A stretch of 6,709 nucleotides of DNA, taken from an uncultured Porphyromonadaceae bacterium. Lineage in GTDB: Bacteria > Bacteroidota > Bacteroidia > Bacteroidales > Muribaculaceae. Positions 1 through 6,709 of the stretch are shown piece after piece. The position numbers and the translations under genes were made by a program. Where the stretch lies: positions 1 to 6,709 of the forward strand of contig CAMWQY010000145.1 of the NCBI GenBank assembly GCA_947176355.1. Reading direction: 5' to 3'. Each line of letters starts with the position of its first letter. The first letter of the stretch is position 1. The notes under the pieces are model-generated. The model was not told where the DNA came from and ran no database searches. It worked only from the letters and a program-made list of their open reading frames with translations.

Positions 1-1434
1 ATCGACATGGTTGGAGAACCCACCATAGTCTATGGTTCCGGCCAGGCTGTGCTTACTCTCGACTATAACGGAACAAATCCCGAATCCGACATCTCATTCC
101 AGTCTGTAGGTTCAGATGGATATTATACATCTACAAGAATCATCAGCTGCGAGGAAAACACCGCAACACGCGCTTTTGAGAAAAAGAGATATGTATATAC
201 GATCGAATTGCCTGTAACTACCAAATCAAGCATCGGAATTCAAGTATACCACAAAAATACTAAACTGGTAGGCGAATTCCAGGTGCCGGTGACCGTCCCC
301 GTATATCAGATAGCTGAATATGATGCTTACAGCAAGTATGCTTATATAAAGGTCACCACACCGAATTCCACTGACCCATCCGTATTGGCAGCAGTCATCA
401 ATAACCTTGTCATTAAAGGCAATGGCGATGAACTCAATATCGCAAGCAGAGACGCTTCAAGCGGCATCGTCACTTTATCCGCACTGACTCCGGCCACTAC
501 TTATAACATCACATCATCAATCACCGGAACAGATAAGAATTCTGTATGGAACAATTATGGAAATATCATTACGGAAACAGAGTCACCTGTTCCAAACGGT
601 GATTTTGAAGATTTGAAGGAAACGATAAATACCACTATTAATCAAGGTGGTCTTTGGACAATAACAACAATTGGGAAAACTCATCAGACCACTCTTTTAA
701 TGAATATAAAAGAGCCACAAGGATGGGTATCTTCAAATTCCTTGACCTGTAATCTAAATGCAAGTAATAAGAATAGTTGGTATCTTATTCCTTCAGTATA
801 CAATACTTCGTTATCTTGGAAATCCCATCAGCCTGAAGCTAAAGGGCTTGGAATAGGTCAAAGTCCTTACGATTCGACTGCAGATATATACAAAGATCTT
901 AAAAGTCAATCAAAAGACAATGCTATGATTATTCGAAATGTTGCATGGGATATAAATGGGCCATCTATTGCAGATAATAAACAGACTGGAAATACCGATT
1001 TCTCTAATTATTTTTGCTCGAATAAGCCAAGTTCTATTGCAAATAGAACAGCTGGTTACCTTTACTTAGGGACATCGACTGAGCAAGGTATCGACTTTGC
1101 TTCTCGACCAGCTAAACTTAAGGGCTTTTATATATATGAGAATGATAGTCAGGATAAAGGTGAAAAAGGAAAGATTACTGTTGAAATTCTTAACGGTGAC
1201 AAAGTGCTTGGAAGCGGTCAAATCGAACTTGGCGCTGCCAATGATTACACCGAGTTTGCAATTCCAATTAAATACAGTTCCTCCATGTTCCAGCCCAAGG
1301 CAACCAAACTTAAAATATATATAACTTCAAGCAATAAGACAGGAGATATAAAGACTACTGATTATTGCAATAAGGATGAATGTTGCTCCCGAGGAGCCAC
1401 CTTAACTGTAGATAACCTTACATTCGAATATTAA
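1..1434 (+). CDS. PCMD-like surface/envelope protein with FN3-like region, 5' partial
   Basis: The reading frame is open from base 1 (Ile-Asp before the first Met at base 7), so that Met is probably internal; the true start, and any signal peptide, lie upstream. Counting from the Met at base 7, residues 1-95 are beta-rich. Residues about 97-192 look like an FN3/Ig-type sandwich, with a typical LTPATTYNITSSI strand. After a short hinge, SPVPNGDFEDL (193-203) opens a C-terminal region resembling PCMD (putative carbohydrate metabolism domain, PF13201), with landmarks RPAKLKGFY (367-375), FAIPIKY (417-423) and a final LTVDNLTFEY. The gene at 2790-5078 has the same order: FN3-like, then an IPDASFEEW hinge, then PCMD ending in YLDDFELIYE. 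The domain's role is unproven; glycan binding or surface display is inferred. Oddities are G+C of about 35% over 601-1200 against about 44% before it, and a Cys-x4-Cys-Cys cluster near the C-terminus. The next gene begins 16 bases on, so they are probably co-transcribed. Confidence 0.7.
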   Translation: MDMVGEPTIVYGSGQAVLTLDYNGTNPESDISFQSVGSDGYYTSTRIISCEENTATRAFEKKRYVYTIELPVTTKSSIGIQVYHKNTKLVGEFQVPVTVPVYQIAEYDAYSKYAYIKVTTPNSTDPSVLAAVINNLVIKGNGDELNIASRDASSGIVTLSALTPATTYNITSSITGTDKNSVWNNYGNIITETESPVPNGDFEDLKETINTTINQGGLWTITTIGKTHQTTLLMNIKEPQGWVSSNSLTCNLNASNKNSWYLIPSVYNTSLSWKSHQPEAKGLGIGQSPYDSTADIYKDLKSQSKDNAMIIRNVAWDINGPSIADNKQTGNTDFSNYFCSNKPSSIANRTAGYLYLGTSTEQGIDFASRPAKLKGFYIYENDSQDKGEKGKITVEILNGDKVLGSGQIELGAANDYTEFAIPIKYSSSMFQPKATKLKIYITSSNKTGDIKTTDYCNKDECCSRGATLTVDNLTFEY

Positions 1435-1450
1435 GAAAGCATAATATATC

Positions 1451-2752
1451 ATGAAATATAATTATTTATCATATATTGTGGCAGCCGCAACCACCATGGC
1501 GCTTGCCGGTTGCGACAAAGAAACCACTTTCAACATGAATCCCGGTGAGGGTCAGTTGAACTGCCGTACTCTCACTGTCGACTATATCAACAACACCAGA
1601 GCAAATTCTTCTGAAGTAGAATTAGGCAACTTCACTGTCGACTTCGTCAACACGGCAACTAATGAGGTGGCAAGAAGCTTCCTATATGCCGACATGCCGG
1701 AAATCGTATCCTTGCCTCAAGGCAAATACCGCGCAGAAGCTTCTTACGGCGATAATCCTATAGCTGAATGGGAGGCTCCCTACTACCTTGGCAATACAGA
1801 ATTCGAAATCAATGTCGGTGAAATCACTGACAATGTAGATCCCGTGGAATGCGTACTCAGCAACATACGCGTCAGAGTCAATATCAGCGACCTGAATCTC
1901 GGATTGCTTGGAGATGATGCCCAAGTAGTGGTGCATGCAGGTAAGGAAGGTCAATTGACTTATAATCTTTCTACCACTAACAAAGCCGGATATTTCCGTT
2001 ATGTAGAAAACAGCCACACACTCACGGCAGAATTCTCCGGTACTGTAGACGGCAAATATATCAACGCCACTCCCCTTATTTTCGACAATGTGGAAAGTGG
2101 GAAAGCCTACGACATCAACTTCAACATCAACCGTCCCGACAACATGGAGCCCGGTGAAATAGTAATCGGTGGTGAACCAGGCAACGAGATTGCTATCAAT
2201 GCTACTATCGCTATCATGGATCAAACCAAAGAAATTGATCCTAACGAACCGGAAGACAACATCCTCGTCGATGACTTGCGTCCTAAAGAACCTAACAAGG
2301 ATCCTAACGACGACGATCCTGACAAAAAAGATCCTAACAAAGAAGACAAAGGCCCGAAGGTTGTTCCTACCGCTCCCGGACTTAAATTAGGTGAGGCTTA
2401 CACTCTGGTAGACTCTGAGACCACGCCAGTTTCCTTTAAAGTCACAAGCGAAACCGGTATCACCGAATTCAAGATTGTCATCGACTCTAACAGCCTGACA
2501 GATGATGAACTTAAAAGTGTAGGTCTCTCGGCATACCTTGACCTTGTCAATCCTGGAGACCTTGAAGGTGCTCTCAACGGGCTTGGTTTCAAGACTGGAA
2601 ACGATGTTGCCGGACAGACAGAATGTTCTTTCGATATTTCTCAATTCGTACCGATGCTTCAGATCTTGCCAGCAGGGGACCATAAATTCATCATCACTGT
2701 CAGTGATGCCGATGGCTCCACAGAGGCAACTCTCTGGCTCAAAGTAATCTAA
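1451..2752 (+). CDS. DUF4493-like lipoprotein with acidic repeat linker
   Basis: This is a 433-residue putative lipoprotein. The signal peptide is hydrophobic at residues 6-19 and ends in the lipobox LAGC, giving lipidated Cys21. The next residues (DKE) are acidic/charged, loosely like the surface-export signal of Bacteroidota lipoproteins. Residues about 32-256 fit DUF4493 (PF14900): GEG at 32-34, a TRA motif at 49-51, and a stretch from GKYRAEASYGD (91-101) to VRVNIS that lines up with GHYAAEAWTGD in the gene at 2790. Residues 258-304 form a charged linker rich in Asp, Pro, Asn and Lys, containing three five-residue DPNDD/DPDKK/DPNKE units. Residues about 305-433 form a beta-rich domain that may match the middle region of the larger neighbour. 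No PCMD domain is present. The start at 1451 is chosen because it gives the complete signal peptide. Upstream sequence is A/T-rich with only a weak AAGAAAG, usual for this phylum. Tandem stops TAA TAA end the gene. The molecular function is unknown. Confidence 0.82.
   Translation: MKYNYLSYIVAAATTMALAGCDKETTFNMNPGEGQLNCRTLTVDYINNTRANSSEVELGNFTVDFVNTATNEVARSFLYADMPEIVSLPQGKYRAEASYGDNPIAEWEAPYYLGNTEFEINVGEITDNVDPVECVLSNIRVRVNISDLNLGLLGDDAQVVVHAGKEGQLTYNLSTTNKAGYFRYVENSHTLTAEFSGTVDGKYINATPLIFDNVESGKAYDINFNINRPDNMEPGEIVIGGEPGNEIAINATIAIMDQTKEIDPNEPEDNILVDDLRPKEPNKDPNDDDPDKKDPNKEDKGPKVVPTAPGLKLGEAYTLVDSETTPVSFKVTSETGITEFKIVIDSNSLTDDELKSVGLSAYLDLVNPGDLEGALNGLGFKTGNDVAGQTECSFDISQFVPMLQILPAGDHKFIITVSDADGSTEATLWLKVI
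2300..2344 (+). repeat. 15-bp imperfect tandem repeat encoding DPNxx units
   Basis: Three consecutive 15-base units begin GATCCTAAC (2300), GATCCTGAC (2315) and GATCCTAAC (2330). They encode DPNDD, DPDKK and DPNKE (residues 284-298) in frame with the lipoprotein gene. A further GATCCTAAC at 2237 and nearby PNEPED and PKEPNK codons look like more diverged relatives. The repeat forms an acidic, Pro/Asn-rich linker between the DUF4493-like half and the C-terminal domain. Since the unit is a multiple of three, gain or loss of copies would change linker length without a frameshift. Confidence 0.85.
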
Positions 2753-2789
2753 TAACCCAACTCTCATGAATCAAAATAATTGACAAAAA

Positions 2790-5078
2790 ATGAAAAAACT
2801 GATTTCAAATATATTGAACGGAGTTGTGGTGCTCACCGCTGTCAATGGGCTCTGGAGCTGCTCCGCTGAGAATCCTTTCGACAGCGAAGGAGAGGGTACT
2901 ATCCGTCTTCACACCGTAGTGAATTCCATAACTACCCGTGCCGATGACGATCAATCCACACCAGATCCTATGCAGGAATATAAAGATAAGTGTATCGTCT
3001 ACATCTCCAGCGAAAAAGGTCTTATCTATAAGAAAGTGGGTCTTCACAACGTCGATGAGACAATCACGCTGAAAACCGGACACTATGCCGCCGAAGCATG
3101 GACCGGAGACTCAGTGGCTGCGTCTTTCGATAAAAAATTCTTCAGAGGTTACGAGTCTTTCGAGGTAACAAAAGGAAGCCAACAGAATATTGCCCTCACA
3201 TGCAAGATTCAAAATGTAGTTGCTTCCATCAACACTTCCACCATCGACCCCAACCTGATGAATGATGACTATACCATCTCAATCAAGAACTCACGCGGTG
3301 AGATTGTTTTCGACAAAGATAACGCTTCCTCCGAGAGAGCATATTTCATGATGCCAAATGGCGACACCACTCTTGAATACACAATATCCGGCACCCGTCA
3401 GGATGGTAAGCCTTTCACTAAGTCAGGATCCATAGAAGGAGTGCAACGAGCCCACCATTATATCCTCAACTTTGAATACAATCCTGATGGAGCAGGACAG
3501 ACCGGTTCCAATTCAGGAGCAGTCTTCCTAAAAATCAAAATTAAGGATGAGGATATTCATGACGCACAGAGTGTAACTGTACATTCTCGCCCGACCATCA
3601 CCGGTGTAGACTTCAAGATCGATAAGCAACAGGTCTACACAACAGACGCTGATATCCCGGAATCATTAAACGTACAGCTTTGTGGATTCAAGGGTCTTAA
3701 AGAGTTAGCAATGACAAGCCCCTCAGCTTCTGAACTCGGAATCCCAACAGATTCCATCAATCTCTTCGATGCAGATGCCAACCGTCTTCAGCCCTATAAG
3801 AATGCAGGACTCGTATGGACATCACCGGAATACAATGGAAAAACTGACGTGGCAACAGCATACCTCACCATTCCTAAAAGTATGATCGAGCGTCTTTCTA
3901 CTGCCAAAACTTCAGAACATATTATTAGGATTACCATCAAAGACGGCGACACTGATCCAAAGACTCATTCTGCAACCATCAGAATTGCCAGAAATGATAT
4001 TGCAATCAAAATGGAAGATCCTATTGTTTTAGACAAGGTTGATCAAAACAGTGATTGTCTCAGCACTACTCCATATAGCTTCACAATTCCATTCTCCCTT
4101 TCGGATGAAGTTGAGGGCACACCGGGCGTAGAGTATAGCAAGGCAGATGAGGATAACTGGACCTTTGTGCCGGTTACACTCCCTGCGAAGGCTCCACGCA
4201 AATCCTATATGACAAGAGCTCAACAGAAATACACAGTCACCATCAAAGGTCTTGAACCCGGCACCAACTATAAATACCGTGCCGCCTGTGGCGATTTCCA
4301 CAGCGACAATGTAATGACTTTCACAACTGAATCTAAGTTTGTGATCCCTGATGCAAGTTTTGAAGAATGGTCTTCTTATCAGGCTTCGACAATGTTGGGT
4401 ACTAAAACAGTTACTTTGCCAGGCAAAACCGGTGATAAAGAGACCTCTTTCTGGGGTTCCGGAAATGAAGGATCTGCTACCGCTAATCTAACGCTGACCG
4501 ACAAATCAACAGACATGAAGCATAGTGGTCAGTATTCAGCCCGACTTGCTTCAAACGCTGCTTTGGGTGTTATCGCTGCCGGCAATATCTTCACTGGTAA
4601 ATATGTTAAGACTGATGGCACTAACGGTGTGCTTTCAGTAGGACGCCCATATAATGGTTCTCACCCAGCTAAACTAAAGGTGTATGCAAATTATCGTCCT
4701 GCCTCTGGGGTTACTGCAAAAGATGAAAATAAAGATTTCTTGCCTGCTAATTTCGGAGGTGGAAAAGATCATGGTCAGATCTACGTGGCACTCACAACGG
4801 AGGCTGTTGAAATCCGAACCAATCCAAAAGACCGTAAACTTTTCAACTCTAATGATCCGGTGGTTCTTGCTTACGGACAGGTGACTTGGACAGACAATTT
4901 CGGTCCTGACGGTCAACTTCAGGAGGTAGAGATTCCTTTGGAATACAATGACCGAGCGAAGAAAGCAAAACCGACCCATCTCGTTATTGTCTGCTCAGCT
5001 TCTAAATACGGTGACTACTTCAGCGGTAGTAAAGGCTCGACAATGTACCTCGACGATTTCGAACTCATCTATGAATAA
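2790..5078 (+). CDS. DUF4493 and PCMD domain lipoprotein
   Basis: This is a 762-residue putative lipoprotein. The signal peptide (MKK, hydrophobic 11-22) ends in lipobox LWSC with Cys24. Residues about 33-232 fit DUF4493: GEGTIRL (34-40), TTRA (48-51), GHYAAEAW (97-104) and a YILNFEYNPD end (224-233). Residues about 245-400 form a further beta-rich region. Residues about 404-515 are FN3-like, with GLEPGTNYKYRAA. Residues about 518-762 form a PCMD domain (PF13201) with its usual landmarks: IPDASFEEW (519-527), FWGSGNEGS (554-562), HPAKLKVY (625-632), VEIPLEYN (713-720), and SKYGDYFSG leading to STMYLDDFELIYE. It is probably anchored in the outer membrane, with carbohydrate binding the usual guess for PCMD; no catalytic residues can be named. 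It starts 37 bases after the previous gene with no terminator between them, and is followed by a strong terminator, so it closes the operon. The leader is A-rich (GACAAAAAATG) with no Shine-Dalgarno. Confidence 0.87.
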   Translation: MKKLISNILNGVVVLTAVNGLWSCSAENPFDSEGEGTIRLHTVVNSITTRADDDQSTPDPMQEYKDKCIVYISSEKGLIYKKVGLHNVDETITLKTGHYAAEAWTGDSVAASFDKKFFRGYESFEVTKGSQQNIALTCKIQNVVASINTSTIDPNLMNDDYTISIKNSRGEIVFDKDNASSERAYFMMPNGDTTLEYTISGTRQDGKPFTKSGSIEGVQRAHHYILNFEYNPDGAGQTGSNSGAVFLKIKIKDEDIHDAQSVTVHSRPTITGVDFKIDKQQVYTTDADIPESLNVQLCGFKGLKELAMTSPSASELGIPTDSINLFDADANRLQPYKNAGLVWTSPEYNGKTDVATAYLTIPKSMIERLSTAKTSEHIIRITIKDGDTDPKTHSATIRIARNDIAIKMEDPIVLDKVDQNSDCLSTTPYSFTIPFSLSDEVEGTPGVEYSKADEDNWTFVPVTLPAKAPRKSYMTRAQQKYTVTIKGLEPGTNYKYRAACGDFHSDNVMTFTTESKFVIPDASFEEWSSYQASTMLGTKTVTLPGKTGDKETSFWGSGNEGSATANLTLTDKSTDMKHSGQYSARLASNAALGVIAAGNIFTGKYVKTDGTNGVLSVGRPYNGSHPAKLKVYANYRPASGVTAKDENKDFLPANFGGGKDHGQIYVALTTEAVEIRTNPKDRKLFNSNDPVVLAYGQVTWTDNFGPDGQLQEVEIPLEYNDRAKKAKPTHLVIVCSASKYGDYFSGSKGSTMYLDDFELIYE

Positions 5079-5101
5079 TTCCCCTACCCCACTATAACAG
5101 C

Positions 5102-5136
5102 AACGGCATCGGTTAATCTCCGATGCCGTTTTTTTT
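5102..5136 (+). terminator. Rho-independent terminator of the lipoprotein operon
   Basis: A perfect 11-base-pair stem, AACGGCATCGG (5102-5112) pairing with CCGATGCCGTT (5120-5130), encloses a seven-base loop. A run of eight T overlaps the stem foot (5129-5136). It lies 23 bases after the stop codon of the DUF4493/PCMD gene and should end its transcript, isolating the lipoprotein genes from the ATPase gene downstream. Confidence 0.95.
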
Positions 5137-5207
5137 AATCCCTTATCCCTACTATCTTTTCCCCCATTGAGTCATGGTTTCCAAATGGACTCGGTAGGGC
5201 GCATGCG

Positions 5208-5217
5208 GAGCATGCTC
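5208..5217. repeat. GAGCATGCTC palindrome, left copy
   Basis: This is a perfect 10-base palindrome. An overlapping GCATGC core also occurs just before it (5201-5206), and a nine-base copy, GAGCATGCT, recurs at 5366-5374. The two copies lie on either side of the GC-rich block. They could be protein-binding sites or the edges of a dispersed repeat; the sequence alone does not decide. Confidence 0.5.
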
Positions 5218-5365
5218 TATTACGTTGCTTGACATCGGGAAATGTATCAGTGTCCACCTCTATAATGCGATGATAGCGTAGCTTTCTCTGCGTTCTCCGG
5301 CCGAGGCGAAGCAGGCCGTCATCTCGGCGAGCTTGCCATAACCGCGACGCGAAGTAAATATTTTT

Positions 5366-5375
5366 GAGCATGCTA
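5366..5375. repeat. GAGCATGCTA, right copy of the palindrome
   Basis: Nine of ten bases match the palindrome at 5208-5217. It lies about 20 bases upstream of the promoter -33 element of the ATPase gene, so a regulatory role is possible but unsupported by other evidence. Confidence 0.45.
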
Positions 5376-5393
5376 AAGTTGAGTCAATATAAT

Positions 5394-5424
5394 TTTGAAA
5401 ATCCAACTTAAATGCTTACTTTTG
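5394..5424 (+). promoter_or_regulatory. Bacteroidota-type promoter of the ATPase gene
   Basis: TTTG at 5394-5397 (-33 element) is followed after 19 bases by TACTTTTG at 5417-5424, an exact match to the -7 consensus TANNTTTG. Spacing is within the usual range for the phylum's primary sigma factor. Transcription would start near 5430, leaving a leader of only about a dozen bases before the ATG at 5443. This indicates that the ATPase gene is transcribed independently of the terminated operon upstream. Confidence 0.82.
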
Positions 5425-5442
5425 CATAAAATATCCGAAATC

Positions 5443-6709
5443 ATGGCAACCCAGAAATATCCCATAGGCATTCAAACCTTCTCTAAAATCATTGAGGAAG
5501 GATTCACATACGTTGACAAAACCTATCTCATAGCTAATCTTTTAAAGGAAGGTCAGTACGTCTTCCTCAGTCGCCCACGCCGATTCGGGAAAAGCTTGCT
5601 TCTATCTACAATGCATGCCTATTTCGACGGTCGTCGCGATCTATTCAAGGGGCTCGCCATTGACAACATGAATCTGGACTGGACTCCGACTCCTGTACTG
5701 CATTTCGACTTCAATACCGGACTCTACGACCAACCGGATGGATTGGAGGAAAGGTTGACTAAATATCTATCTTCTTATGAAACTGAATTCGGAATCAATT
5801 CGCGTGATGATCTTAATGTAGCTCTTAGATTTGAAAATATTATCAAGGAAGTACATGATATTACCGGACGAAAAGTTGCCATACTCGTAGATGAATACGA
5901 CAAACCCCTCCTCGGCTTAGAGGAAAATCCTGAGTTGTTCGAGAAGAACCAGGCTCTGCTCAAAGGATTCTTCGCCAACCTGAAGTCGATGGACCAATAC
6001 ATAAGGTTTGCCATGCTTACCGGCGTAGCACGCTTCAGCAAGGTCAGCATTTTCAGCGACCTCAACAACCTAAATGACATTTCGATGTATGAGCAATATC
6101 AGGAAATCTGCGGATGGACCGAAGAGGAACTATCTACGTATTTCCAAGTCGGAATCGAGGAACTGTCAAAGAAACGTCGTGAGACTCCTAAGGAAACCTT
6201 AGACGAACTGCGCAACTACTACGATGGATACCTCTTCAGCGACGAAGGCAAACGACTCTATAACCCATACAGCGTACTTAAAGCCCTCTACAGCAAGACC
6301 ATCAAGCCTTACTGGTTTGAATCTGCCACTCCTACATTCCTCGCTAAAAAAATAAAGAAAAGTGGCATCGACCCCGGTGCTCTCAATGGGGAGTCCCAAT
6401 CATACAGCAATCTGATTGCAGTCGGAATCGGCTCTGACAACGTCACTGCCCTGATGTTCCAGACCGGATATCTGACCATCGACTCTTACGATCCACGCAG
6501 GCAAAGATATATACTTCGCTTTCCAAACCGTGAGGTTGAGATTGGTTTTGCGGAAAACCTTTTGCCACTCTATGTCCCATCCACTAAGAGACCTGACAGC
6601 CCATTCAGTCTTCATAAATTCCAAGACGATCTCTACGACGGCAATCCGGAGGCTTTCATGAAGCGTCTTGAAACTCTTGTCAAGGATCTTCCGGGTGAAG
6701 ACCACAGGG
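5443..6709 (+). CDS. AAA-ATPase-like/PD-(D/E)XK nuclease family protein, 3' partial
   Basis: The first 422 codons are present and the frame is open at the window end. The N-terminus (PIGIQTFSKIIEEGFTYVDK) and the P-loop SRPRRFGKS (43-51) are hallmarks of the AAA-ATPase-like family PF09820. The P-loop lacks the first Gly of a textbook Walker A, which is normal for this family. Walker B is VAILVDEYD (145-153). MLTGVARFSK (191-200) follows as a probable sensor strand. NYYDGYLFS (258-266), YNPYSVL (273-279) and FQTGYLTI (339-346) are typical of the middle region. LRFPNREVEIGF (358-369) leads towards the C-terminal PD-(D/E)XK nuclease-like domain (PF08011), whose catalytic residues lie beyond the window. 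Family members are usually a little over 500 residues, so roughly 100 or more are missing. The proteins are cytoplasmic, often present in many copies per Bacteroidales genome, and their biological role is unsettled. The start at 5443 follows directly from a good promoter. Confidence 0.92.
   Translation, partial: MATQKYPIGIQTFSKIIEEGFTYVDKTYLIANLLKEGQYVFLSRPRRFGKSLLLSTMHAYFDGRRDLFKGLAIDNMNLDWTPTPVLHFDFNTGLYDQPDGLEERLTKYLSSYETEFGINSRDDLNVALRFENIIKEVHDITGRKVAILVDEYDKPLLGLEENPELFEKNQALLKGFFANLKSMDQYIRFAMLTGVARFSKVSIFSDLNNLNDISMYEQYQEICGWTEEELSTYFQVGIEELSKKRRETPKETLDELRNYYDGYLFSDEGKRLYNPYSVLKALYSKTIKPYWFESATPTFLAKKIKKSGIDPGALNGESQSYSNLIAVGIGSDNVTALMFQTGYLTIDSYDPRRQRYILRFPNREVEIGFAENLLPLYVPSTKRPDSPFSLHKFQDDLYDGNPEAFMKRLETLVKDLPGEDHR

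Larger units (their letters stand above)
5137..5393. other. Gene-free spacer with GC-rich block, possible repeat or decayed fragment
   Basis: I find no convincing gene here. Bases 5271-5350 have about 62% G+C (50 of 80 counted), well above the neighbouring coding DNA. The block contains an inverted repeat GCCGAG (5300-5305) / CTCGGC (5323-5328). The 10-base palindrome GAGCATGCTC (5208-5217) and its near copy GAGCATGCTA (5366-5375) lie on either side of it. An eight-base direct repeat TTGAGTCA (5167-5174 and 5379-5386) lies further out, but could be chance at this length. On the minus strand one frame gives 78 codons from an ATG (5371 down to 5135) with an Arg-rich, unfamiliar product. A second minus frame, without any start codon, reads RGYGKLAEMTACFASAGE and stops at 5260-5262. 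Either could be a coding remnant; neither is annotated as a gene. Confidence 0.5.

Noticed and set aside
1682..2224. 180-residue open frame on the minus strand inside the second gene
   Set aside because: It lies wholly within a well-supported lipoprotein gene, has no promoter or recognisable domain, and reads as a mirror of the + strand codons.
2753..2789. Possible promoter or terminator between the second and third genes
   Set aside because: The 37-base gap has no hairpin with a T-run and no TTTG/TANNTTTG pair, so the genes are read as one transcript.
5153..5160. TATCTTTT as a second -7 promoter element
   Set aside because: It lacks the final G of TANNTTTG and no TTTG lies 19-21 bases upstream; the nearby sequence is the terminator T-run.
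5135..5371. 78-residue minus-strand frame in the spacer as a real gene
   Set aside because: The product is Arg-rich and unfamiliar, the frame runs across the terminator tail, and no promoter is seen; it is treated as part of the possible repeat or remnant.
5775..6705. Minus-strand open frames opposite the ATPase gene
   Set aside because: They overlap a frame with clear Walker A, Walker B and family motifs and show no features of their own.
5443..6709. The ATPase as a new defence system linked to the lipoprotein operon
   Set aside because: The family is common and multi-copy in Bacteroidales, a strong terminator and a separate promoter divide it from the operon, and no partner defence gene is visible.

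Overview
The window suggests a member of the Bacteroidales, most likely a gut species of the Muribaculaceae/Bacteroidaceae/Prevotellaceae type. Three signs support this: lipoproteins that look like the DUF4493 and PCMD families, which are largely confined to this group; a promoter matching the Bacteroidota consensus (TTTG, 19 bases, TANNTTTG); and start codons with A-rich upstream sequence and no clear Shine-Dalgarno. The genus cannot be fixed from the sequence alone. All genes seen lie on the + strand.

Bases 1-5136 look like the end of one operon of cell-envelope proteins. The first gene (1-1434, 5' end outside the window) has a beta-rich FN3-like region followed by a PCMD-like C-terminal domain. 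After 16 bases comes a 433-residue lipoprotein (1451-2752) with a DUF4493-like N-terminal half, an acidic DPN-repeat linker and a beta-rich C-terminal domain. After another 37 bases comes a 762-residue lipoprotein (2790-5078) that combines a DUF4493-like region, a middle beta region, an FN3-like segment and a full PCMD domain. No terminator separates the three. A strong intrinsic terminator (5102-5136) closes the unit. The three proteins are probably related surface or periplasm-facing lipoproteins that work together, perhaps in glycan binding or a surface assembly, but their function is not established.

Bases 5137-5442 carry no convincing gene. They contain an 80-base GC-rich block (about 62% G+C, against about 44% in most of the neighbouring genes) with GAGCATGCT palindromes on either side. 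This may be a dispersed repeat or a decayed fragment.

Bases 5443-6709 hold the 5' part of an AAA-ATPase-like/PD-(D/E)XK gene of the PF09820/PF08011 type. It has its own Bacteroidota-type promoter and runs off the window end. It is a separate transcription unit and is probably unrelated to the lipoprotein operon.

The points most worth a second look are a sharp fall in G+C inside the first gene that begins at a domain boundary, and the GC-rich intergenic block. I see no strong evidence for an entirely new system here.
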